From Frateuria_A sp051900535 (GTDB lineage: Bacteria > Pseudomonadota > Gammaproteobacteria > Xanthomonadales > Rhodanobacteraceae), in the NCBI RefSeq assembly GCF_051900535.1, contig NZ_JBHZGI010000001.1, positions 124,001 to 188,000 on the forward strand: DNA of 64,000 bases, read 5' to 3'. How positions within the stretch are numbered: position 1 is the first letter of the stretch; each line of letters opens with the position of its first letter. The notes beneath the pieces are model-generated. The model saw only the letters and a program-made list of their open reading frames with translations. It had not been told where the DNA came from and ran no database searches. The position numbers and the translations under genes were made by a program. Below are positions 9,336 to 18,887 of the stretch, piece after piece.

Positions 9336-10546
9336 AGGTGATTGGCATGAAGCGGGCGGTAATGGTGGCGCTGGTCGGCCTGGTCGCATTGGCCGGTTGC
9401 CATAACGCCAAGAAGGAAAACGTCCAGCCGCCGACGCCGCTGTCCAAGGACTTCAAGCCCACGGTGCAGGTCACCCGCCTGTGGCGCGAGACCATCGGCG
9501 ACGGCGCCAAGGACACCGGCGTGCGCCTGCGTCCGACGGTGGTGGACGGCGTGCTCTATGCCGACAGCGCCGACGGCAAGCTGGTCGCGCTCGATGCCAA
9601 TACCGGCAAGACGATCTGGTCGAAGAGCTCGCGCACCCATGGCTGGTTCGGCTGGGGCGACAAGAAGCGCAAGGACGCTTTCTACGCCGGCGGCCCGGCG
9701 GTCAGCGGCGACCTGCTCGCCGTCGGGACGCTCGATGGCCACCTCTACGGCGTCAATGCGAAGGACGGCAGCCCGCGCTGGGAAGCCGCGCTCAAGTCCG
9801 AGGTGCTGGCCTCCCCGGTGATCGTGGGCGACCTAGTGGTGGTGCGCACCGGCGACGGTCGCGTCTATGGGCTCGATACCGCCACGGGGGAGCGTCGCTG
9901 GGTCTACGACCAGAGTGAGGTGCCGCTGCTCAGCCTGCGCGGCAACGGTCCGCTGCTGGTGGCAAACGGCGTCGTGTTCTTCGGCAGCGACGGCGGCAAG
10001 CTGGTCGCGTTGCGGCTGGACAACGGCGAGAAGCTGTGGGAACAGAACCTTGCCAGCGGCGAAGGCCGCACCGAGATCGAGCGCCTGGACGATGCCGACG
10101 GCTCGATCCTGCTTGATGGTCGCACGCTTTACGGCGGCGCGTACCACGGCAACCTCGTGTCCATCGACGGCCCCAGCGGCCGGCCGATCTGGGCGCATCC
10201 GTTCTCCACCTACACCTCGCTGGCGACCAAGGGCAACGCGCTCTACGCGGTGGACGAAGACTCGCAGGCGTGGGCGTTCGACAAGAGCTCCGGCGCCGAG
10301 ATGTGGAAGAACGACAAGCTCAAGTACCGCTGGCTGACCGGGCCGGCGGTGCAGGGCGACTATGTGGTGGTCGGCGACATCGAAGGCTACGTGCACTGGC
10401 TGCAGACCGGCGACGGTGCACTGGCAGCGCGCGAGCGGCTGTCCAAGCACGCCATCCGCGCCCAACCGCTTGTGGTCGGTGATGTCGTGTACGTCGAAGA
10501 CGTGGAGGGCCGCATCGGCGCCTACCGTCTCGGCGGCGCGCGCTGA
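9332..10546 (+). CDS. bamB: outer membrane protein assembly factor BamB (lipoprotein)
   Basis: 404 residues. The lipobox LVALAGC precedes an eight-bladed beta-propeller of PQQ-type repeats, visible as recurring DGKLVALDANTGKTIW, DGHLYGVNAKDGSPRW and DGRVYGLDTATGERRW units. BamB scaffolds BamA and substrate barrels in the periplasm. The start overlaps yfgM; an in-frame ATG five codons later (9347) would give a shorter signal sequence. der follows by 25 bases, consistent with one operon. Confidence 0.96.
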   Translation: MKVIGMKRAVMVALVGLVALAGCHNAKKENVQPPTPLSKDFKPTVQVTRLWRETIGDGAKDTGVRLRPTVVDGVLYADSADGKLVALDANTGKTIWSKSSRTHGWFGWGDKKRKDAFYAGGPAVSGDLLAVGTLDGHLYGVNAKDGSPRWEAALKSEVLASPVIVGDLVVVRTGDGRVYGLDTATGERRWVYDQSEVPLLSLRGNGPLLVANGVVFFGSDGGKLVALRLDNGEKLWEQNLASGEGRTEIERLDDADGSILLDGRTLYGGAYHGNLVSIDGPSGRPIWAHPFSTYTSLATKGNALYAVDEDSQAWAFDKSSGAEMWKNDKLKYRWLTGPAVQGDYVVVGDIEGYVHWLQTGDGALAARERLSKHAIRAQPLVVGDVVYVEDVEGRIGAYRLGGAR

Positions 10547-10571
10547 TCGCCCGCAAGGAAGATGCTGAATC

Positions 10572-11972
10572 ATGCTGCCTGTCGTCGCCCTGGTCGGTCG
10601 TCCCAACGTCGGTAAATCGACCCTCTTCAATGCAATGACGCGCAGCCGCGACGCCCTGGTGGCCGACATGCCGGGTGTCACCCGCGATCGCCACTACGGC
10701 GTGTGCCACCTGGGACCGCGCCCGTTCGTGGTGGTCGACACCGGCGGCCTGTCCGGCGTCGAGGAAGGCCTCGACGCACTCACCGCGCAGCAGGTGCGCC
10801 TGGCGATCGACGAGGCGCAGGTACTGGTGTTCGTGGTCGATGCCCGCGACGGCCTGCTGCCGCAGGACCAGGGCATCCTGGGCGAGCTGCGCCGCAGCGG
10901 CAAGCCGATCCTGCTGGCGGTGAACAAGACCGACGGCCTGGAAGAACAGGACGCCCTTGGCGAATTCGCCCGTTTCGGCATTGCCGCGATGTTGCCGCTG
11001 TCGGCCGCACACAACCGTGGCACCGAGGAGCTGATTGCGGCCGCCTTGCCGCTGCTGCCCCCGGACGAGGACGAATCCGGGTCGCACGTCGAGGACGACA
11101 GCATCCGCGTCGCCATCGTCGGCCGTCCGAATGCCGGCAAGTCCACCCTGATCAACCGTCTGCTGGGCGAGAACCGGCTGATCGTGTCCGACGTCGCCGG
11201 CACCACGCGCGATCCCATCCGCGTGCCGCTGGAGCGTGACGGCAAGCGCTACACGCTGATCGACACCGCTGGCGTGCGCCGCAGGGCGCGCGTGGAAGAA
11301 GCCGTGGAGAAGTTCAGCGTCATCAAGACGCTGCAGTCGATGGCCGCGAGCCAGGTCGTCGTGCTGATGATCGACGCCCGCGAGAACCTGGCCGACCAGG
11401 ACCTCACCCTGATCGGCCACGCGGTCGAAGAGGGCCGCGCACTGGTGATCGCCGTCAACAAGTGGGACGGCATGGACGCTTACCAGCGCGAGCAGTGCCA
11501 GCGCACGCTCGAGCGCAAGCTGGTTTTCGTCGACTGGGCCAAGACGGTCTTCATCTCGGCCTTGCACGGTTCGGGCCTGCGCGAGCTGATGCGTGCGGTC
11601 GTACGCGCGCACACCTCGGCCACCCATGAACTGGGCTCCTCCGACCTCACCCGCACGCTGGAAAAGGCCTATGAGGCCTACCAGCCGCCGCTGGTCCGCG
11701 GCCACGCGCCCAAGCTCCGGTTCGCGCATCCGGGCGGCTCCAATCCGCCGACCATCGTCATCCACGGCAGCCGCACCAAGCACATCGCGCCGGCCTACCG
11801 CCGCTACCTCGAGAACTTCTTCCGCAAGCGCTACAGGCTGGAAGGCACGCCGATCCGGATCGACTTCCGCGATGGCGACAACCCGTTCGCCGGGCGCAAG
11901 AACGTCCTCACCGAAGGCCAGCAGCGCAAGCGCCAGCGGATGATCCGCGAGATGAAGAAGCGCAAGAAGTAG
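10572..11972 (+). CDS. der: ribosome-assembly GTPase Der (EngA)
   Basis: 466 residues with two tandem GTPase domains and a C-terminal KH-like domain, the Der architecture. P-loops are GRPNVGKSTLFN (about residues 8-19) and GRPNAGKSTLIN (about 182-193); NKTDG and NKWDG are the two G4 motifs. Der acts in 50S subunit maturation. The basic C-terminus (EGQQRKRQRMIREMKKRKK) is typical. The next gene is on the opposite strand, after 159 bases in which I see only an imperfect inverted repeat. Confidence 0.97.
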   Translation: MLPVVALVGRPNVGKSTLFNAMTRSRDALVADMPGVTRDRHYGVCHLGPRPFVVVDTGGLSGVEEGLDALTAQQVRLAIDEAQVLVFVVDARDGLLPQDQGILGELRRSGKPILLAVNKTDGLEEQDALGEFARFGIAAMLPLSAAHNRGTEELIAAALPLLPPDEDESGSHVEDDSIRVAIVGRPNAGKSTLINRLLGENRLIVSDVAGTTRDPIRVPLERDGKRYTLIDTAGVRRRARVEEAVEKFSVIKTLQSMAASQVVVLMIDARENLADQDLTLIGHAVEEGRALVIAVNKWDGMDAYQREQCQRTLERKLVFVDWAKTVFISALHGSGLRELMRAVVRAHTSATHELGSSDLTRTLEKAYEAYQPPLVRGHAPKLRFAHPGGSNPPTIVIHGSRTKHIAPAYRRYLENFFRKRYRLEGTPIRIDFRDGDNPFAGRKNVLTEGQQRKRQRMIREMKKRKK

Positions 11973-12131
11973 CCGCTTCGGTTCCCGTCCGTACCAGCAA
12001 ACGGCTTCGCCCTGGCCCATCATCTTCAAGGGGAGGACCGGGAGACGGATGCTCGCCCCCTGGTTTCCCCGCGCGACACCCATCCCTTCCAGCCCCTTGA
12101 AGCGGGGCTTCGTGTCCCTTGCAGGATCGAA

Positions 12132-12704
12132 TCAGCCCACCGCGTGGCTGTCGACTAGATCCCCAGGCACCAGCGCGTACACCGCCGCGTCGCAGGCCTC
12201 GTCGCGCATCCACAGCCGATGCCGCGCGATGCACTCGAACCGTGCCCCGGCCTGCTCGGCGGTCCGCCGGCTCGCCTGGTTGTCGACCAGGGCGACGATT
12301 TCGATGCGCACCAGGCCCAGCTTCTCGAAGCCGAATCCCGCCGCGAGCTTCGCTGCCCGGCGCGCGATCCCCGCGCCCTGGCGCGACTGCCGTATCCAAT
12401 AGCCCAGCGCCGCGCTGCGATGCATGCGATTGCGCTGGTTCAGCCCGACGCTGCCCAGCAAGGTTCCGCTGACCCGTTCGAACACGCCGAACGCGAAGTG
12501 CTCGTCTTTTGCCCAGCCCTCGCGGCAATGGCGTATCCACGCCTGTGCTTCATCGAGGCCGTAGCTGGCGTGGCACCAGGGCAGCCAGTGGCCGACGGTT
12601 TCCAGCGACTCCTGGACCGCCATGTGCAGCGCGGGTGCGTCGGCCGGTCGCCAACGCAAAAGCAGTGGACCTTGGGCAAGTTCCATGTCGGCGGGCAGAG
12701 CCAC
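12132..12704 (-). CDS. GNAT acetyltransferase, RimJ/RimL type
   Basis: 190 residues from GTG at 12704, chosen for its GGGAAG ribosome site; ATG at 12686 has none. The fold signature includes LLLRWRPADAPALHMAV at the N-terminus, then GVFERVSGTLLGSVGLNQRNR, then the acetyl-CoA loop and helix GYWIRQSRQGAGIARRAAKL, and RIEIVALVDNQASRRTAEQAG. These match N-terminal acetyltransferases that modify ribosomal proteins (RimJ/RimL) or small-molecule N-acetyltransferases. The substrate is unknown. It is transcribed divergently from folD. Confidence 0.85.
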   Translation of the reverse strand: MALPADMELAQGPLLLRWRPADAPALHMAVQESLETVGHWLPWCHASYGLDEAQAWIRHCREGWAKDEHFAFGVFERVSGTLLGSVGLNQRNRMHRSAALGYWIRQSRQGAGIARRAAKLAAGFGFEKLGLVRIEIVALVDNQASRRTAEQAGARFECIARHRLWMRDEACDAAVYALVPGDLVDSHAVG

Positions 12705-12798
12705 GGTGCTTCCCTTTTTGTCTTTGGTTGTTACAGCCACCGCGCCTGGTTCGGTCAACGCAGATCGGCTGATACCCGCCCTACGATGCCCGTCGTGT

Positions 12799-12827
12799 TT
12801 GTGCACGGTCGGTGGCGACGGGATAAT
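12799..12827 (+). promoter_or_regulatory. sigma-70 type promoter of folD
   Basis: TTGTGC (12799-12804) and GATAAT (12822-12827) are separated by exactly 17 bases, with the folD ATG 28 bases downstream. Confidence 0.6.
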
Positions 12828-12854
12828 AGATGCCTTTGCAGAGCAGGCAGCCCC

Positions 12855-13706
12855 ATGACCGCACGCATCCTCGACGGCAAACGCATCGCGCAGGAACTGC
12901 TCGAGCGGGTAGGGCGGCGCGTGACCGATCGCAGGGCGCAGGGCCTGCCCGAACCGGGCCTGGCAGTCGTGCTGGTAGGCGAGGATGCGGCGTCGTCCGT
13001 CTACGTGCGCAACAAGCGCAAAGCCTGCCACCAGGTCGGGTTCCGTTCCTTCGATTACGACCTGCCGGCCCACACCACGCAGGCGGAGTTGTTCGCGCTG
13101 ATCGACAAGCTCAACGCCGACCCGGCCGTGCACGGCATCCTGGTGCAATCGCCGCTGCCGCCGCACATCGACGAGGACGCGCTGGTCGATCGCATCGATG
13201 CTCTGAAAGACGTTGATGGTTTCCAGGCGGTGAACGTGGGTCGCCTGGCATTGCGCCGTTTCGGCCTGCGGCCGTGCACGCCCAAGGGCGTGATGACGCT
13301 GCTCGGGCACACCGACCGCCCGGTACGCGGCCAGCACGCGGTTGTCGTGGGCGTGTCCAACCACGTCGGACGACCGCTCGCGCTGGAGCTGCTGATCGCC
13401 GGCTGCACCACCACCTGCTGCCACCGCTTCACCCGCGACCTCGAATCGTTCGTGCGCCAGGCCGACATCGTGATCGTCGCGGTGGGCCGGCCGGGCCTGG
13501 TCAGGGGCGAGTGGATCAAGCCGGGTGCAGTCGTCATCGATGTGGGCATCAACCGGCTCGATGACGGCCGCCTCGTAGGTGACGTCGAGTTCGCTCCCGC
13601 GGCCGAGCGTGCAAGCTGGATCACGCCGGTGCCCGGCGGCGTGGGGCCCATGACCGTCGCGACGCTGATCGAGAACACCCTCGAAGCTGCCGAAGCCCGC
13701 GCATAG
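12855..13706 (+). CDS. folD: bifunctional methylenetetrahydrofolate dehydrogenase/cyclohydrolase FolD
   Basis: 283 residues from ATG at 12855, normal FolD length. It interconverts 5,10-methylene-, methenyl- and 10-formyl-tetrahydrofolate for purine and formyl-Met synthesis, using NADP+. The catalytic Tyr and Lys lie in SSVYVRNKRKACHQVGF. Signatures are VQSPLPPHIDE, DVDGFQAVNVGRL and PGGVGPMTVATLIENT. The cofactor loop reads VVGVSNHVGRPLALELL where the commonest form is SxIVGxP, a mild variant. It sits just before guaB and guaA, a functional grouping around purine synthesis. Confidence 0.96.
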   Translation: MTARILDGKRIAQELLERVGRRVTDRRAQGLPEPGLAVVLVGEDAASSVYVRNKRKACHQVGFRSFDYDLPAHTTQAELFALIDKLNADPAVHGILVQSPLPPHIDEDALVDRIDALKDVDGFQAVNVGRLALRRFGLRPCTPKGVMTLLGHTDRPVRGQHAVVVGVSNHVGRPLALELLIAGCTTTCCHRFTRDLESFVRQADIVIVAVGRPGLVRGEWIKPGAVVIDVGINRLDDGRLVGDVEFAPAAERASWITPVPGGVGPMTVATLIENTLEAAEARA

Positions 13707-13782
13707 CGCATGCGGGAGCCAGGAGCGGGTTCCTGCCGGCTTCCGGGATTGGCGCATCTGGCGAGCACCACACCCACGCGCG

Positions 13783-13788
13783 TATAAT
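13783..13788 (+). promoter_or_regulatory. -10 element upstream of guaB
   Basis: A perfect TATAAT lies 27 bases before the guaB ATG in otherwise GC-rich DNA. No clear -35 is found at 16-18 bases upstream. Confidence 0.5.
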
Positions 13789-13815
13789 CCCATCTTTGCA
13801 GCGAGACCCACCCGC

Positions 13816-15273
13816 ATGCGCATCCTCGCCGAGGCTCTGACCTACGACGACGTGTTCCTCGTTCCGGCCCATTCGGCCGTCCTGCCACGCGACGTCGACA
13901 CCTCCACCCGGTTGACCCGCAACCTGCGCCTGAACATCCCCATCGTGTCCGCCGCCATGGACACCGTGACCGAGGCGCGCCTGGCGATCACCATGGCCCA
14001 GCAGGGCGGCATCGGCATCATCCACAAGAACATGACTGCCGCGCAGCAGGCCGCCGAAGTGCGCCTGGTGAAGAAGTTCGAGGCAGGCGTGATTCGCAGC
14101 CCGATCAGCGTCGGCCCCAACACTTCCATCCGCGAAGTGCTGCAGCTGACCCGCGCGCACAACATCTCCGGCGTGCCGGTGGTCGACGGCGAGAAGCTCA
14201 TCGGCATCGTCACCAGTCGCGACCTGCGTTTCGAGCGCAAGCTGGAAGACCCGGTGCGCAACATCATGACCCGCCAGGACAAGCTGGTCACCGTGCGCGA
14301 GGGCGCCAGCCAGGACGAAGTGCTGCAGCTGCTGCACAAGTTCCGCATCGAGAAGGTGCTGGTGGTCAACGACGACTTCCAGCTGCGTGGGCTGATCACC
14401 GTCAAGGACATCCAGAAGGCGCGCGACAATCCGCATGCCGCCAAGGACGCGCACGAGCGCCTGGTGGTTGGCGCCGCGGTCGGCGTGGGGGGCGACACCG
14501 AGCAGCGCATCGAGGCGCTGGTCGACGCCGGCGTGGACGTGCTGGTGGTCGACACCGCGCACGGCCATTCGCAGGGGGTGATCGAGCGTGCCGGCTGGGT
14601 CAAGAAGCGCTATCCGCAGGTGCAGGTGATTGCGGGCAACATCGTCACCGGAGAGGCGGCTCGCGCGCTGCTCGACGCCGGCGTGGACGCGGTCAAGGTG
14701 GGCGTGGGCCCGGGCTCGATCTGCACCACCCGTGTGGTCGCCGGCGTCGGTGTGCCGCAGATCACCGCGATCGACCTGGTCGCCACCGCGCTCAAGGACG
14801 AGATCCCGCTGATCGCGGACGGCGGCATCCGCTATTCGGGCGACATCCCCAAGGCGCTGGCCGCCGGCGCGTCCACCGTGATGCTGGGCTCGATGTTCGC
14901 CGGCACCGAGGAATCGCCGGGCGAGGTCGAGCTGTTCCAGGGCCGCTCCTACAAGAGCTACCGCGGCATGGGCTCGCTGGGCGCGATGGCGCTGGGCTCC
15001 AAGGACCGCTACTTCCAGGACGAAGCGGACGCGGACAAGCTGGTGCCCGAAGGCATCGAAGGCCGCGTGCCGTACCGCGGCCCGCTGCGCAACATCATCC
15101 ACCAGCTGATCGGCGGCCTGCGTGCTTCGATGGGGTATCTGGGCGCCGCCACGGTCGAGGACGTGCGCCACAACGCGCAGTTCGTGAAGGTGACGTCCGC
15201 CGGCGTGACCGAGGCGCACCCGCACGACATCCAGATCACCAAGGAAGCGCCGAATTACCGGCTGAATTCGTGA
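13816..15273 (+). CDS. guaB: IMP dehydrogenase
   Basis: 485 residues. It oxidises IMP to XMP with NAD+, the first committed step to GMP. The catalytic Cys303 lies in GPGSICTTRVVAGVGVPQ. A pair of CBS domains interrupts the barrel at about residues 95-205 (PISVGPNTSIREVLQLT, RNIMTRQDKLVTVREG). The GSMFAGTEESPGE and YRGMGSLGAM segments of the IMP site and flap are present. A terminator follows, but guaA comes next on the same strand, as in the classical guaBA pair. Confidence 0.98.
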   Translation: MRILAEALTYDDVFLVPAHSAVLPRDVDTSTRLTRNLRLNIPIVSAAMDTVTEARLAITMAQQGGIGIIHKNMTAAQQAAEVRLVKKFEAGVIRSPISVGPNTSIREVLQLTRAHNISGVPVVDGEKLIGIVTSRDLRFERKLEDPVRNIMTRQDKLVTVREGASQDEVLQLLHKFRIEKVLVVNDDFQLRGLITVKDIQKARDNPHAAKDAHERLVVGAAVGVGGDTEQRIEALVDAGVDVLVVDTAHGHSQGVIERAGWVKKRYPQVQVIAGNIVTGEAARALLDAGVDAVKVGVGPGSICTTRVVAGVGVPQITAIDLVATALKDEIPLIADGGIRYSGDIPKALAAGASTVMLGSMFAGTEESPGEVELFQGRSYKSYRGMGSLGAMALGSKDRYFQDEADADKLVPEGIEGRVPYRGPLRNIIHQLIGGLRASMGYLGAATVEDVRHNAQFVKVTSAGVTEAHPHDIQITKEAPNYRLNS

Positions 15274-15281
15274 CATGACAC

Positions 15282-15309
15282 GGGGCCCGGCATCGGGCCC
15301 CGGATTTTT
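15282..15309 (+). terminator. intrinsic terminator or attenuator between guaB and guaA
   Basis: The 7-base stem GGGGCCC/GGGCCCC (15282-15288 with 15295-15301) has a 6-base loop and is followed by GGA and five T. It would uncouple, or partly uncouple, guaA from guaB. Confidence 0.75.
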
Positions 15310-15420
15310 CATGGCGCCATTTCCGCAACGGTGGAATCCACTCCGGGTCGGTAGTGGATTCCCGCGTTCCCGGGAATGGCTCCGGCCCGTTTCTGGCGAC
15401 AGCCCAAAGAGTCCGGTCCG

Positions 15421-17001
<1,581 letters not shown>

Positions 17002-17023
17002 GGCGGCAGCGCCTTCGGTCCGG

Positions 17024-17506
17024 ATGAACAGCGAACTGCCCGCCGTGTCCTTCACCGACGAGGACGCCCAATACATGCGCCGCGCGCTGCAGCTGGCAGC
17101 GCACGCGCGCGATGCGGAGAACGAGGTGCCGGTGGGCGCCGTGCTGGTGCACGAAGGCCAGATCGTCGGACTGGGCTGGAACCGCAACATCACCCTTCAC
17201 GATCCGACCGCGCATGCCGAGATCATGGCCTTACGCGCGGCGGGCGAGAAACTGGCCAACCATCGCATCGTCGGCGCCACGCTTTACGTCACGCTGGAGC
17301 CGTGTGCGATGTGCGCCATGGCGCTGGTGCATGCGCGGATCGGTCGCGTGGTGTATGCGGCGACCGATCCCAAGACCGGCGCCGCCGGCAGCGTGTTCGA
17401 CACGCTGGTTTCCGACCGGCACAACCATCGCGTGCTGGTGCAGGGCGGCTTGCTGGCGGCCGAGTCGGGCGGGATGCTGCGCGAGTTCTTCCGCTCGCGG
17501 CGATAA
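17024..17506 (+). CDS. tadA: tRNA-specific adenosine deaminase TadA
   Basis: 160 residues. It deaminates A34 to inosine in the tRNA-Arg(ACG) anticodon. The zinc site is HAEIMALR (His and catalytic Glu) plus PCAMCAMALVHARI (two Cys). The VGAVLVHEGQIVGLGWNRNI and GAAGSVFDTL segments are typical of TadA rather than generic cytidine deaminases. Its stop faces the sirtuin stop, 31 bases away. Confidence 0.95.
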   Translation: MNSELPAVSFTDEDAQYMRRALQLAAHARDAENEVPVGAVLVHEGQIVGLGWNRNITLHDPTAHAEIMALRAAGEKLANHRIVGATLYVTLEPCAMCAMALVHARIGRVVYAATDPKTGAAGSVFDTLVSDRHNHRVLVQGGLLAAESGGMLREFFRSRR

Positions 17507-17537
17507 ACCCGGACGCGACGCTGCAAGCCTGCCTGGC

Positions 17538-18347
17538 TCAATCCAGCAGGAACGCCAGCGCCTCCGCGCACGGCTGCTCCACTTTCAGGCTCAGCAACGG
17601 ATCAGCGCGCGTCCTTCCAAGATTCACCGCCGCCACCGGCTTGCCGGCGCGCGCCGCCGCATGCACGAAGCGGTAGCCGGAGAACACCATCAGCGAGGAG
17701 CCGACCACCAGCACCGCGTCGGCGACTTCCAGCGCCTGCATCGCCTGCATGACCCGCTCGCGCGGTACGTTCTCGCCGAAGAACACCACGTCCGGCTTGA
17801 GCACGCCGCCGCAGGCCGGGCACGGCGGTATCACGAAATCGTTGAAGTGCGCCGCTTCCAGGTCGGCATCACCGTCCGGCGCTTCGCTGGCGTCGAGTTC
17901 CGCCCAGCCCGGATTGAGGCGGTCGAGTTCCTGCTGGAAGGCCGCGCGTGACTGCCGCCACGCGCAGCCCATGCAACGCACCTCGTCCAGCCGTCCGTGC
18001 AGGTCGACCACCTGGCGCTGGCCGGCACGCTGGTGCAGGCCGTCCACATTCTGCGTGACCAGCAGTTCCAGCCGCCCCTGCGCTTCCAGCCGCTGCAATG
18101 CGTGGTGGGTGCCATTGGGCTGGGCGCGGCCGAAGTGGCGCCAGCCGACCAGGCTGCGCGCCCAGTAGCGCCTGCGTGTGCATTCCTCGCCCATGAAGGC
18201 CTGGTAGGTCACCGGCGGCGTGCGCTTCCAGGCGCCGTCGCTGTCGCGGTAATCGGGAATGCCCGAGTCCGTGCTGCAGCCGGCGCCGGTCAGCACGAAC
18301 AGGCGCGGGTGGGTAGCGATGAAACCGGCGAGCGGGGCAGGGTGCAT
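17538..18347 (-). CDS. NAD-dependent protein deacylase (sirtuin)
   Basis: 269 residues from ATG at 18347; a GTG at 18389 lies in a repeat and is less likely. It removes acetyl groups from lysines using NAD+, releasing nicotinamide and O-acetyl-ADP-ribose. The NAD motif GAGCSTDSGIPDYR is at about residues 20-33 and TQNVDGLHQRAG carries the base-contacting residues. The catalytic His is in VVDLHGRLDEV. A structural zinc is held by CMGC and CPAC. The family contains deacetylases and desuccinylases; the specificity Tyr/Arg pair was not resolved. Two possible partner acetylation genes (a Pat-like GNAT and phosphoketolase) lie some 35-40 kb away. Confidence 0.92.
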   Translation of the reverse strand: MHPAPLAGFIATHPRLFVLTGAGCSTDSGIPDYRDSDGAWKRTPPVTYQAFMGEECTRRRYWARSLVGWRHFGRAQPNGTHHALQRLEAQGRLELLVTQNVDGLHQRAGQRQVVDLHGRLDEVRCMGCAWRQSRAAFQQELDRLNPGWAELDASEAPDGDADLEAAHFNDFVIPPCPACGGVLKPDVVFFGENVPRERVMQAMQALEVADAVLVVGSSLMVFSGYRFVHAAARAGKPVAAVNLGRTRADPLLSLKVEQPCAEALAFLLD

Positions 18348-18376
18348 GCCGGCAAGTATGCCGCCACGAGGCTTTC

Positions 18377-18456
18377 TACAGGAGCGCACCTGCGCGCGAG
18401 CGCGCGCTGCGACCTTAGCCTTGCGACCGCGCAGGGCGCGCCCCAGCGCGGTTTCA
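18377..18456. repeat. degenerate REP-like element
   Basis: It begins CAGGAGCGCACC and continues as a GC-rich imperfect palindrome (GCGCGCGAGCGCGCGC), then a second GCGACCGCGCAGGGCGCG segment. It lies between the sirtuin and the DUF3606 gene. Confidence 0.5.
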
Positions 18457-18558
18457 CGGAACGCTTTACGAGTGCCTCATCTTTCCGTGACGGCGCCTTC
18501 AATGCGCGACCACCAAGATGCAAGCGCTGCCGCAGCACCGCGCGGCCACGGGTGAATC

Positions 18559-18774
18559 ATGAGCCAGTCGGACCGGACCCTGAGCACGATCAACGACAGA
18601 GATCCGTTCGCGATGCGGTACTGGTCCAAGCAACTGCGTATTTCCGAACACGACCTGCGCGAGGCGATCGCCGTGGTCGGCACCAACACCCAGGCGGTGC
18701 GCCAGTACACCAACCGGCCGCAGGCCAGCCATGCGGACAGGCCGCGCGGCGCCAGCCGCCGACGCGGCGACTGA
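18559..18774 (+). CDS. DUF3606 small protein
   Basis: 71 residues. The core DPFAMRYWSKQLRISEHDLREAIAVVG matches the DUF3606 pattern (a short helical protein of unknown function in which RYWxKxLxVxxxxLxxAVxxVG recurs). The tail is rich in Arg and Gly. There is no signal peptide or membrane segment. Its stop overlaps an in-frame ATG (TGATG at 18772-18776) of the glgE reading frame, so the two may be coupled. Function is unknown. Confidence 0.7.
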   Translation: MSQSDRTLSTINDRDPFAMRYWSKQLRISEHDLREAIAVVGTNTQAVRQYTNRPQASHADRPRGASRRRGD

Positions 18775-18887
18775 TGGCCCGGCGCCAGGGGACAGCCGAC
18801 GTACCCGCCCGCTCCGGCGCCCGCGGCCAGCGCAAGCGCCGCCCGGCAGCCGCCGCGGCAGCTCCATCCTCGAACCCGGGAGCCACC

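Noticed and set aside
12024..12102. Inverted CTTCAAGGGG/CCCCTTGAAG after der as a terminator
   Set aside because: The arms are about 60 bases apart and no T run follows; too weak to call.
17997..18887. Open frame extending glgE far upstream, across the sirtuin and DUF3606 genes
   Set aside because: It is antisense to the sirtuin and in another frame to DUF3606; a good ribosome site marks the ATG at 18888.
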